Source: Verrucomicrobiota bacterium (GTDB lineage Bacteria > Verrucomicrobiota > Verrucomicrobiia > Chthoniobacterales > UBA10450). From it: DNA of 5,605 bases. The notes under the pieces are model-generated. The model had not been told where the DNA came from, did no database searches, and worked only from the letters and a program-made list of their open reading frames with translations. Numbering within the stretch: the first letter of the stretch is position 1; each line of letters starts with the position of its first letter. The translations under genes and the position numbers were made by a program. The DNA lies in NCBI GenBank assembly GCA_003217965.1, contig QHNB01000162.1, forward strand, positions 1 to 5,605, read 5' to 3'. Shown here piece by piece: positions 1 to 5,605 of this stretch.

Positions 1-1
1 T

Positions 2-268
2 AGCATGGCTTGGGTCGAATATCGGCAGGGCAAATTCGAACAGGCATTGGAAAACTTAAAGCGAGCTGTGCAGAATCTGCCGCGAGAAGACCCCGTGGTG
101 TTCGACCACCTCGGCGATACTTATTCGAAGTTGAACCGAATGTCGCAAGCGATCGAAGCTTGGCAAAAAGCGCACACGCTCGACCCGTCAAATAAGGCGC
201 TGGCGGCGAAAATCGACAGCCACAAAACGAAAGTTAGCAAGACTCAGCCGGCCGGAGCGAAGCCATGA
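2..268 (+). CDS. TPR-repeat protein, C-terminal fragment (5' end outside window)
   Basis: Last 88 or so codons of a tetratricopeptide-repeat protein. The reading frame is open to the left edge, and the first ATG (base 5) is probably internal: the residues SMAWVEYRQGKFEQAL match the usual helix A/B start of a TPR (family form S-L-G-W-x-x-Y-R-Q-G-K-x-E-x-A-L). Two TPR units are visible. The first is that one; the second begins near VVFDHLGDTYSKLNR and ends AHTLDPSN. A short Lys/Thr/Pro-rich polar tail follows, ending GAKP. TPR domains are helical protein-binding scaffolds and have no catalytic role of their own. The TGA stop overlaps the ATG of the AI-2E-family gene (ATGA, 265-268), so translation of the two is probably coupled. 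Signal peptide, total length and number of repeats cannot be judged because the N-terminus is missing. The TPR call is firm; the partner is unknown. Confidence 0.85.
   Translation, partial: SMAWVEYRQGKFEQALENLKRAVQNLPREDPVVFDHLGDTYSKLNRMSQAIEAWQKAHTLDPSNKALAAKIDSHKTKVSKTQPAGAKP
254..257 (+). promoter_or_regulatory. Shine-Dalgarno (GGAG) for the AI-2E-family gene
   Basis: GGAG lies 7 bases before the ATG at 265, inside the last codons of the upstream TPR gene. It supports that ATG as the true start and fits translational coupling through the 4-base ATGA overlap. Confidence 0.6.
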
Positions 269-1650
269 ATTCTTCTCCCCACTCACGATATCCGAACGAG
301 TGGCAACGGAGAGCGATCTGGTCGGCTTTGAGCGCCTTAGCAATTTGCTTCCTCGTTTTCATGGTCGTGGCGGTGATTTGGATCATGGCGAATGTCGTTA
401 GTTTTCTACAACCGATTCTGATCCCGGTGGCCATCGCCGCGATCCTCGCCTACCTGCTCGACCCAGTCGTTACACGCATGAGCCGCCATGGTCCGAGCCG
501 AACAAAATCAGTTCTCCTGCTTTTCGCCATCGCCGGATTTGCGATTACGGCGTTGGGGACATGGCTCCTGCCGGTAATCTGGTACCAAAGCACTAGTCTC
601 GCGAAAGAACTTCCGCAGTACACTGTCAAAGCGCGGGATCAGGTGGCCGATTTGATTTATCGTTATGACCGCACTTTTGGTAGCGGGGCCAAATCAAAAA
701 GCGGGAGCAGCGGGGTGATTAGCTGGCTGCTCGGTTCACCGACGCCGGCACGAGCAACACCGACTCCTGCGAACGCAGAGGAATTCACGCCGGCAGCCCC
801 GACTCCTCGAGTCGAAGAAATTGCACCTGCTCCGGCCAAGGTCACTTCGGCCGAGCGTCAGCGGATTCAAGAGTATTTCGAGAAGCAATTGCCTAATGTG
901 GAGAAGCAGCTTCCCAATCTTCTGGACAAATTTTTGGGGATCTTAAAAAAGAGTATTGGTGGATTCCTCGGCTTTACTGGATTCCTTCTCAGTCTCATTC
1001 TGGTCCCGATCTATCTCTTTTTCTTGTTGAAGGAACGGCCTGCCATCCAGCAGCACTGGAAGGAGTACCTGCCCCTTCGTGATTCGCCGCTTAAAGACGA
1101 AGTCGCGACCGTGCTAATGCAGATCAACAGTTATATCATCGCTTATTTCCGGGGCCAGCTGCTCGTCTGCCTTGTCGATGGCATCCTCATCGGAACGACC
1201 CTTTCCTTCCTACCGCGACCAGGATTGAACTTTGCCCCTCTCATCGGCGCCCTCGTCGTCGTTTTGACGATGATTCCGTACATCGGAATCGTGCTCTGCT
1301 GGATTCCTGCGGTAATCATTGCCGCGGCCCAATGGGGTGATTGGACGCACCCGCTGCTCGTCACTCTAATTTTCATCGTCGTCCAGAACCTGGAAGGGCT
1401 GTTCTACGCTCCGCGCATCGTTGGCAACTCAGTCGGGCTTCATCCCATGACCGTGATCGTCTCGATCTTCGTCTGGGGTTTGCTTATCGGCGGATTGCTT
1501 GGCCCGATTTTGGCCGTGCCGCTGACCGCCACAATCAAAGTGCTGCTCGCCCGCTATGTCTGGGGCAGTCGATTGCGTGAGGAAACTTCCGAAGAAGTAG
1601 AAGAAGTTCCGGTTGTTCAAGAAGCGGAAATTCAGACAGCTCGCGCTTAA
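265..1650 (+). CDS. AI-2E family transporter (PF01594-type permease) with Pro/Thr-rich insert
   Basis: Polytopic inner-membrane protein of the AI-2E/UPF0118 family. Members are proposed exporters of small molecules (AI-2, in the case of E. coli TqsA) or cation antiporters; the substrate here cannot be told from sequence. Hydrophobic segments lie near residues 20-45, 48-68, 82-106, 233-256, 291-316, 322-356, 363-378 and 395-430. Family hallmarks are YFRGQLLVCLVDGILIG (294-310), IPYIGIVLCWIPAVI (337-351), the APRIVGNSVGLHP motif (382-394) and the GLLGPILAVPL helix (410-420). At 461 residues it is about 100 longer than the common ~350. Much of the excess is a low-complexity Pro/Thr/Ala stretch (about 157-192, three PTP units) in the loop before the fourth segment, followed by an amphipathic, charged region (195-230). 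The C-terminus is acidic (REETSEEVEEV). The start is supported by GGAG 7 bases upstream and the ATGA overlap with the preceding TPR gene. The family call is firm, the transported substrate open. Confidence 0.93.
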   Translation: MNSSPHSRYPNEWQRRAIWSALSALAICFLVFMVVAVIWIMANVVSFLQPILIPVAIAAILAYLLDPVVTRMSRHGPSRTKSVLLLFAIAGFAITALGTWLLPVIWYQSTSLAKELPQYTVKARDQVADLIYRYDRTFGSGAKSKSGSSGVISWLLGSPTPARATPTPANAEEFTPAAPTPRVEEIAPAPAKVTSAERQRIQEYFEKQLPNVEKQLPNLLDKFLGILKKSIGGFLGFTGFLLSLILVPIYLFFLLKERPAIQQHWKEYLPLRDSPLKDEVATVLMQINSYIIAYFRGQLLVCLVDGILIGTTLSFLPRPGLNFAPLIGALVVVLTMIPYIGIVLCWIPAVIIAAAQWGDWTHPLLVTLIFIVVQNLEGLFYAPRIVGNSVGLHPMTVIVSIFVWGLLIGGLLGPILAVPLTATIKVLLARYVWGSRLREETSEEVEEVPVVQEAEIQTARA

Positions 1651-1660
1651 GCGCGAGTTG
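1637..1660. repeat. Perfect palindrome/hairpin over the stop codon of the AI-2E-family gene
   Basis: CTCGCGCTTAAGCGCGAG at 1640-1657 equals its own reverse complement (18 bases). Adding one G-T wobble (1639/1658) and two Watson-Crick pairs (1638/1659, 1637/1660) gives a formal 12-bp self-complementary stem; in RNA it would fold as about 10 bp closed by a UUAA loop. The TAA stop (1648-1650) lies at the centre. The 3' flank is TTGAAATCGCC rather than a T-run, so it does not look like an intrinsic terminator. It could slow or protect mRNA between two genes of the operon, or be a protein-binding site. No second copy was seen in the window. Confidence 0.7.
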
Positions 1661-1692
1661 AAATCGCCGTGCGCCATGCGGATAGAACTTCG

Positions 1693-3552
1693 ATGGCTGA
1701 ATCCAGGACCCATGTTTACCGCCGGCGGCGCGCCAAACACGCCCGCTCCCGTCCACGGGTCCGGCAGAATCGCAGTATCCTTCTCGTCCTCGGATTGATC
1801 GGCGGATTCGCTCTCGGGCTGCTCGTTCTCGCCGGTGGCCCGAGAATCATTAAGACCTGGCAAAAGTCGCACTACATCAGTCGCGCGGAGGAGAACCTGA
1901 AACAGGGAAAATTCAGCGCTGCAATTGATTCCGCACAGCAGGCATTACGCTTCGATCAGGATTCGCTTGCCGCCTTTCGCATTCTCGCCGAGGCGACGGA
2001 GAAACAAAATCAACCTGAGACGGTCAGATGGCGAGGCGAGATCGCTCGACTGACCCCACGCGAGGTTGATAGTCAACTCAATCTCGCGTCCGCCGCCCTA
2101 CGCTTTGGGCAGCTCGATGTTGCGCGCAAGGCACTCGAAAATGTTCCTAAAGAAAGTCGCGACAGCGCTGCTTACAATGTCGTTGCCGGCTGGCTTGCCC
2201 GTGCGCAGGGCGATGAGGCGGGAGTGGATCGGCATTTCGCGGCCGCGGTCGAGAAAGAACCGAAGAACGAACTTTATCAATTCAATCTGGCGGCGCTGCG
2301 CATCAAATCGCCTGATCCCCAGAAGAGCGCGTCGGCACGCGAATCGCTCGAGCGCCTGGCGAAAGTCGCCCCGTACCGCGCCGGTTCGCTGCGCGCCTTG
2401 CTTAGCGATGCGGTCACGCGAACTGATCTCGCGGCGGCAGAGCGTTACGCGCAGGAACTTCAGATGACTGCCCAAGTCACGTTCTCCGATTACCTGCTTT
2501 GTCTCGATTTTTACAAAAAACTCGACGAGAAAAAATTCGCAGCCCTATTGGACAAAGTAAAGCCAGTCGCGGCGCGCCTCTCATCTGACCTGGCCCTGCT
2601 TTTGGCCTGGATGAATGATAACGGCATGGCGGCAGAAGTCCTCCGCTGGACCGAAAAGTTGCCGGCTGAGAAAACAACGAGTCCGCCTGTTGCCATTGAA
2701 ATCGCCAACGCGTTGACTTTGCAAAAAGGCTGGTCGCGACTTCGTCGCTGGACTCGCAGTGGTTCGTGGAACGAGTACGAATATCTGCGTCTCGCTTACC
2801 GGGCGTATGCGGTGCGGCAAACGCGTCAGTCTTCGGCCGACGCCGAATTTGGTTCGCTTTGGCGTGCGGCCGATCGCGCTTCCGAGGAAAATCCGGAACG
2901 CGAAATTCGTCTTGCTCGTCTGGCCTCAAAATGGAATCTGCCAACCGAGGCAGAGCAGCTTTGGCTGCGCGTTGCGCAGAATCCCCTGACCCGGCGGGAA
3001 GCGCTCGACGCATTGTTCGACATATATCGCGCGACCAATGATCTTCCGAACCTCTATCTCACGGCAATGCGCTTGCATGAAGCCTCGCCCGATGAGCCTC
3101 TTCTGGCCGCCGAATACGCGCGCCTTTCACTCGTGCTCGATCGCAACGCGAAGGAAGGACAGCGAGTAGCACAAGAGGCGTTCGAGCAAGCGCCGAGTGA
3201 GCCGCTCTGCGTGGCCGCGCAAGCGCTCTCGCTCTATTCGCTTGGTCGCACTGCTGAGGGAATCGAACTGCTCAGAAAATTGGCGCCGGAAAAGTTGCAT
3301 CAACCGCACACTGCGGTTTATGCGGCCGTTCTTCTACTTGACCAAGGTCAGTTAGATGCTGCGCACGAATTTGTTGACGCGGCAGAGGGCAGGTCCATTT
3401 ACGCCGAGGAAAAAAAACTGCTGCAAGAGGCGCTTCAGAAGGCTCAATCAATCCAAACGGTCGAGCCAGCGACCCAAGCCCCCGCGCCGTCGCCTTCCGC
3501 AACGGCGAATGCGATGCCATCTCCGGCGCCGGTCGATTTGTCGCCGCGCTAG
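1693..3552 (+). CDS. Membrane-anchored TPR-like repeat protein
   Basis: 619 residues from the ATG at 1693. A GTG at 1669 in the same frame would add 8 residues (MRHADRTS); ATG is preferred because GGATAG precedes it at 1680-1685, but the choice is not certain. Residues 10-27 are strongly basic (RRRRAK...RQNR), followed by one hydrophobic segment (about 28-48). By the positive-inside rule this gives a cytosolic N-terminus and an extracytoplasmic body. TPR-like helical hairpins are clearest at about 61-91 (AEENLKQGKFSAAIDSAQQA), 127-155, 160-192, 505-534 and 540-570; the middle (200-480) is helical, with degenerate repeats. The last ~30 residues are a Pro/Ala/Ser-rich tail. No catalytic motif is seen, so a scaffold or assembly role is inferred. 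It starts 42 bases after the AI-2E-family stop on the same strand, probably in one operon with that gene and the upstream TPR gene. The exact family was not recognised. Confidence 0.85.
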   Translation: MAESRTHVYRRRRAKHARSRPRVRQNRSILLVLGLIGGFALGLLVLAGGPRIIKTWQKSHYISRAEENLKQGKFSAAIDSAQQALRFDQDSLAAFRILAEATEKQNQPETVRWRGEIARLTPREVDSQLNLASAALRFGQLDVARKALENVPKESRDSAAYNVVAGWLARAQGDEAGVDRHFAAAVEKEPKNELYQFNLAALRIKSPDPQKSASARESLERLAKVAPYRAGSLRALLSDAVTRTDLAAAERYAQELQMTAQVTFSDYLLCLDFYKKLDEKKFAALLDKVKPVAARLSSDLALLLAWMNDNGMAAEVLRWTEKLPAEKTTSPPVAIEIANALTLQKGWSRLRRWTRSGSWNEYEYLRLAYRAYAVRQTRQSSADAEFGSLWRAADRASEENPEREIRLARLASKWNLPTEAEQLWLRVAQNPLTRREALDALFDIYRATNDLPNLYLTAMRLHEASPDEPLLAAEYARLSLVLDRNAKEGQRVAQEAFEQAPSEPLCVAAQALSLYSLGRTAEGIELLRKLAPEKLHQPHTAVYAAVLLLDQGQLDAAHEFVDAAEGRSIYAEEKKLLQEALQKAQSIQTVEPATQAPAPSPSATANAMPSPAPVDLSPR

Positions 3553-3694
3553 TTTCGAACCGGACCGTCGCCTATTCGACAAATCTCGAATCGAAGAGGC
3601 CAAGAAATTGTTAGAATCAGGAAAACAGGAACTCAGGAAAATCTCTGGTTTGTTTCTAGTTCCCGCGTCCTAATTCATTCTGCTAGATCCGTTC

Positions 3695-5476
3695 CTAGAC
3701 TTCTGGTTTTCCCATCATCGCTTTCCGCAAGACAACGTTGGCCAAATTTTCTGTCGCTTGGTCGAGCGCAGAATTCGCGCGCTGTAATCGCTGAAGATTT
3801 TGACTCGAAGCCGCTTCGTGCACTTCCTGCATGGCTTGGGCAATCAGGTTCCGCTCCTCGTCACTGATCTCGTTTCCCGCGACCGGGAGCGCTGCCTCGA
3901 CGGCTGCCAGCATCTCATCCGCTTTGACCTTTGCTTCCGCCCAGGCGCGCTCGTTCATATCTTCGAACGCGTGCTCGAGTGAATCAGCCAACATTCTTTC
4001 CACTGCTTCGTCCGAGACATCGATGGCGCTAGTCATCTCCAGCTTTCTTTCCGCACCCGTTTTCGTGTCCCGCGCCAGCACGTGCAGAATACCGTTGGCA
4101 TCGATTTCAAATTGTACTCCCACGCGCGGTACGCCTTTCGGCGCGGGCTCGAACTCAATCTCGAGTTGCCCGAGAGACCAGTTGTCCTGCGCCATCTCAC
4201 GCTCGCCTTGCAGCACTTTGATCGACATGGCGCGTTGATTGTTGACCGCCGTGGTAAACATTTCGCCCGCCTTAATCGGAATGGTCGAGTTGCGCGGAAT
4301 AATCACGTTCATAAGCCCGCCGAACGTTTCAATTCCAAGTGACAAGGGCGTAACGTCCAGCAGCACAACATCCCGAATCGCGCCCGCTAAGATCCCAGCC
4401 TGAATGGTCGCGCCAATCGCGACTGTTTCCTCCGGATTTTGGGAAATGTTCGGTTCACGAGCAAAAAGGTCGCGAACAAATGCGCGCACCAGCGGCATCT
4501 TCGTGGCACCGCCGACCAGGATTAGTTCGTCAAGTTCTTCAGTTCTTAATTTCGCGTCAGCCAGAGCGCGCGCGCAATGCCAGCGCGTCCTTTCAATGAC
4601 AGGTTGAGCGATTTTCTCCAGCTCGGCTCGAGACAACGGCATCTCCAAGTTTTTCCCCCTGAGAAATGGCAGGCAGATCGTCACGTTTTCTGCAAATGAT
4701 AGTCGGTGCTTGGCATCGATTACTACCTCGCGTAGGCGGGCGCTATCGCCCGCTTCGATTTCAGCACCGAACTGTGCTAGCGCATATTCGATAATCGCGT
4801 TGTCGATATCGTCTCCGCCGAGATGGGTGTTCCCGTTCGTCGCCAGGACTTCGAAAAGCCCGGTGTCTAATTGCAGAATCGAAATATCAAATGTACCGCC
4901 TCCCAGATCGTAGACGCCGACCCGTATTCTTTTTTTCGATCGATCAAGTCCGAAGGCCAACGCGGCCGCCGTTGGTTCGTTCACGATTCGTTCCACACCG
5001 AAGCCGGCCAGTTCGCCTGCACGCTTCGTCGCATTGCGTTGCGCGTCATTGAAATAAGCGGGCACTGTGATCACAGCCCGATCGACGGTGCGACCAACAG
5101 CGCGTTCCGCGTCGGATTTCAATTTTCTCAGAATCAGCGCAGAAATTTCTTCTGGGGAAAATTGACGGTCTCGAACGCGGACCCGAGCAAGTCCTTTTTC
5201 ACCCGCTGCGACTTCATAATCAACGTTGAGCCTCTCGACTTCATCGCTCCGCATTCCCATTAGCCGTTTGATCGAATAAATTGTCGTACGCGGTGCGAGC
5301 GCTCTGGCCCGCAGGGCGACCCGGCCAACTATGGGTTCGCCCTCCTCCGGGAAATGCACGACTGATGGCGTGAGACGCTCACCATTTTCATCTGCGAGCA
5401 AGATTGGAAAGCCCGATTCTATTATCCCGACGAGGGAATTGGTCGTGCCGAGATCGATGCCAACAATATCGCTCAC
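3695..5476 (-). CDS. Hsp70-family molecular chaperone, HscA-like (DnaK superfamily)
   Basis: ATP-dependent cytosolic chaperone, 593 residues. The GTG at 5476-5474 is the first possible start: an in-frame TAA lies at 5482-5480, and the first ATG would remove the phosphate-binding loop. GGTAG (5489-5485) lies 8 bases ahead. ATPase domain: GIDLGTTNS (6-14), K70 in SIKRLMG (equivalent to the catalytic Lys of DnaK), NEPTAAALAFG (166-176), DLGGGTFD (190-197) with T195 at the DnaK autophosphorylation position, and LVGGATKMPLV (320-330). The linker is LLDVTPLSLG (372-381). The beta substrate-binding domain covers about 385-480, and a short helical lid 485-593. Points nearer HscA than DnaK: L15 where DnaK has Cys, no DnaK insertion after DISILQL, GEREMAQD in the beta domain, a lid ending LRKAMMGKPEV and no acidic tail. 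E. coli HscA (616 residues) has an N-terminal extension that is missing here. It follows an unidentified partial gene by 35 bases and converges on the TPR gene. Hsp70 is certain; HscA versus DnaK paralogue is not, and no Fe-S assembly genes are visible. Confidence 0.95.
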   Translation of the reverse strand: MSDIVGIDLGTTNSLVGIIESGFPILLADENGERLTPSVVHFPEEGEPIVGRVALRARALAPRTTIYSIKRLMGMRSDEVERLNVDYEVAAGEKGLARVRVRDRQFSPEEISALILRKLKSDAERAVGRTVDRAVITVPAYFNDAQRNATKRAGELAGFGVERIVNEPTAAALAFGLDRSKKRIRVGVYDLGGGTFDISILQLDTGLFEVLATNGNTHLGGDDIDNAIIEYALAQFGAEIEAGDSARLREVVIDAKHRLSFAENVTICLPFLRGKNLEMPLSRAELEKIAQPVIERTRWHCARALADAKLRTEELDELILVGGATKMPLVRAFVRDLFAREPNISQNPEETVAIGATIQAGILAGAIRDVVLLDVTPLSLGIETFGGLMNVIIPRNSTIPIKAGEMFTTAVNNQRAMSIKVLQGEREMAQDNWSLGQLEIEFEPAPKGVPRVGVQFEIDANGILHVLARDTKTGAERKLEMTSAIDVSDEAVERMLADSLEHAFEDMNERAWAEAKVKADEMLAAVEAALPVAGNEISDEERNLIAQAMQEVHEAASSQNLQRLQRANSALDQATENLANVVLRKAMMGKPEV

Positions 5477-5511
5477 CGTTTATTCTACCGGCACTCCCGC
5501 GGCTTGGGCAA

Positions 5512-5604
5512 TTAAGCGAGGACGAAATCTTGATCGCGGTAACGCGTGATTCTTAACCACACGATTTCGTCAGTAGGAGCGATTGTCTTTTTCAATCGCC
5601 GCTG
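5512..5604 (-). CDS. 3' end of an unrecognised gene upstream of the Hsp70 gene (partial)
   Basis: On the minus strand a frame is open from the window edge for 30 codons to TAA (5514-5512). It includes KKTIAPTDEIVWLRITRYRD and ends QDFVLA. The alternating hydrophobic/charged pattern resembles a C-terminal beta strand pair, and codons such as ATC, GTC, TTC and CTC match the neighbouring genes. It ends 35 bases before the Hsp70 GTG, a spacing typical of an operon. A competing frame on the same strand runs 11 codons to TGA (5572-5570) and is too short to judge. The product is not recognised. It does not resemble the known HscB C-terminus. DUF2760 proteins are sometimes found beside Hsp70 genes and would be a first hypothesis to test, nothing more. 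Confidence 0.45.
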   Translation of the reverse strand, partial: QRRLKKTIAPTDEIVWLRITRYRDQDFVLA

Positions 5605-5605
5605 T

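Noticed and set aside
5..268. ATG at base 5 as the true start of an 87-residue protein
   Set aside because: The TPR consensus continues across the Met (S-M-A-W matching S-L-G-W), and the frame is open to the window edge, so the gene almost certainly begins upstream.
800..814. Small hairpin CGACTC-CTC-GAGTCG in the permease insert
   Set aside because: Six pairs within a low-complexity coding stretch; easily explained by repeated Pro/Thr codons and a chance dyad.
1429..1872. 147-codon minus-strand open frame across the permease/TPR junction
   Set aside because: It overlaps two well-supported plus-strand genes, has no recognisable domain, and its residues look like the shadow of coding DNA.
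2477..3013. 178-codon minus-strand open frame inside the anchored TPR gene
   Set aside because: Arg/Ala/Pro-rich shadow of a long real gene, with no domain or start context of its own.
3628..3663. GGAACT...AGTTCC as a possible terminator between the convergent genes
   Set aside because: Only six pairs with a 24-base loop and no adjacent T-run. No other strong hairpin was found in 3553-3694.
3831..4238. 135-codon plus-strand open frame inside the Hsp70 gene
   Set aside because: Serine/Ala-rich antisense shadow. The opposite strand encodes conserved Hsp70 sequence throughout.
5491..5496. GCACTC, resembling one half of a CIRCE heat-shock operator, ahead of the Hsp70 gene
   Set aside because: No GAGTGC partner lies at the required 9-base spacing, so HrcA control is not supported.

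Overview
The window comes from a moderately GC-rich bacterial chromosome. No rRNA, tRNA, mobile element or CRISPR array was seen. Two transcription units face each other. Taxonomy cannot be fixed from this sequence. The Pro/Thr/Ala-rich linkers, the TPR genes flanking an AI-2E-family membrane protein and the mixed codon use would suit a soil Verrucomicrobiota or Acidobacteriota-type genome, but that is a weak inference.

Plus strand, 2-3552: three genes that look like one operon. First comes the 3' end of a tetratricopeptide-repeat (TPR) protein whose beginning lies before the window. Its TGA stop overlaps the ATG of the next gene by 4 bases (ATGA). That second gene is a 461-residue polytopic AI-2E-family (PF01594-type) permease with an unusual Pro/Thr/Ala-rich insert in its extracytoplasmic region. 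After a short gap comes a 619-residue protein (627 with the alternative GTG start) with a very basic N-terminus, a single membrane anchor and a long TPR-like helical domain, probably extracytoplasmic. A perfect 18-base palindrome, extendable to a 12-bp stem, sits exactly on the permease stop codon. The grouping suggests a membrane permease served by TPR scaffold proteins; the substrate is unknown.

Convergent gap, 3553-3694: about 140 bases with no convincing intrinsic terminator.

Minus strand, 5604-3695: the 3' end of an unrecognised gene, then 35 bases, then a complete GTG-started Hsp70 chaperone of 593 residues. Its ATPase domain has all the standard Hsp70 signatures. Several details (GTTNSLV, no DnaK-type insertion after the DLGGGTFD strand, a short lid, no acidic DnaK tail) place it nearer HscA than canonical DnaK. 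No IscU, HscB or ferredoxin gene is visible, so its client cannot be assigned.

Nothing in the window forces the conclusion that it holds a new defence, mobile or RNA-based system. The most unusual items are the stop-codon palindrome, the linker-bearing permease between TPR genes, and the HscA-like Hsp70 following an unidentified gene.
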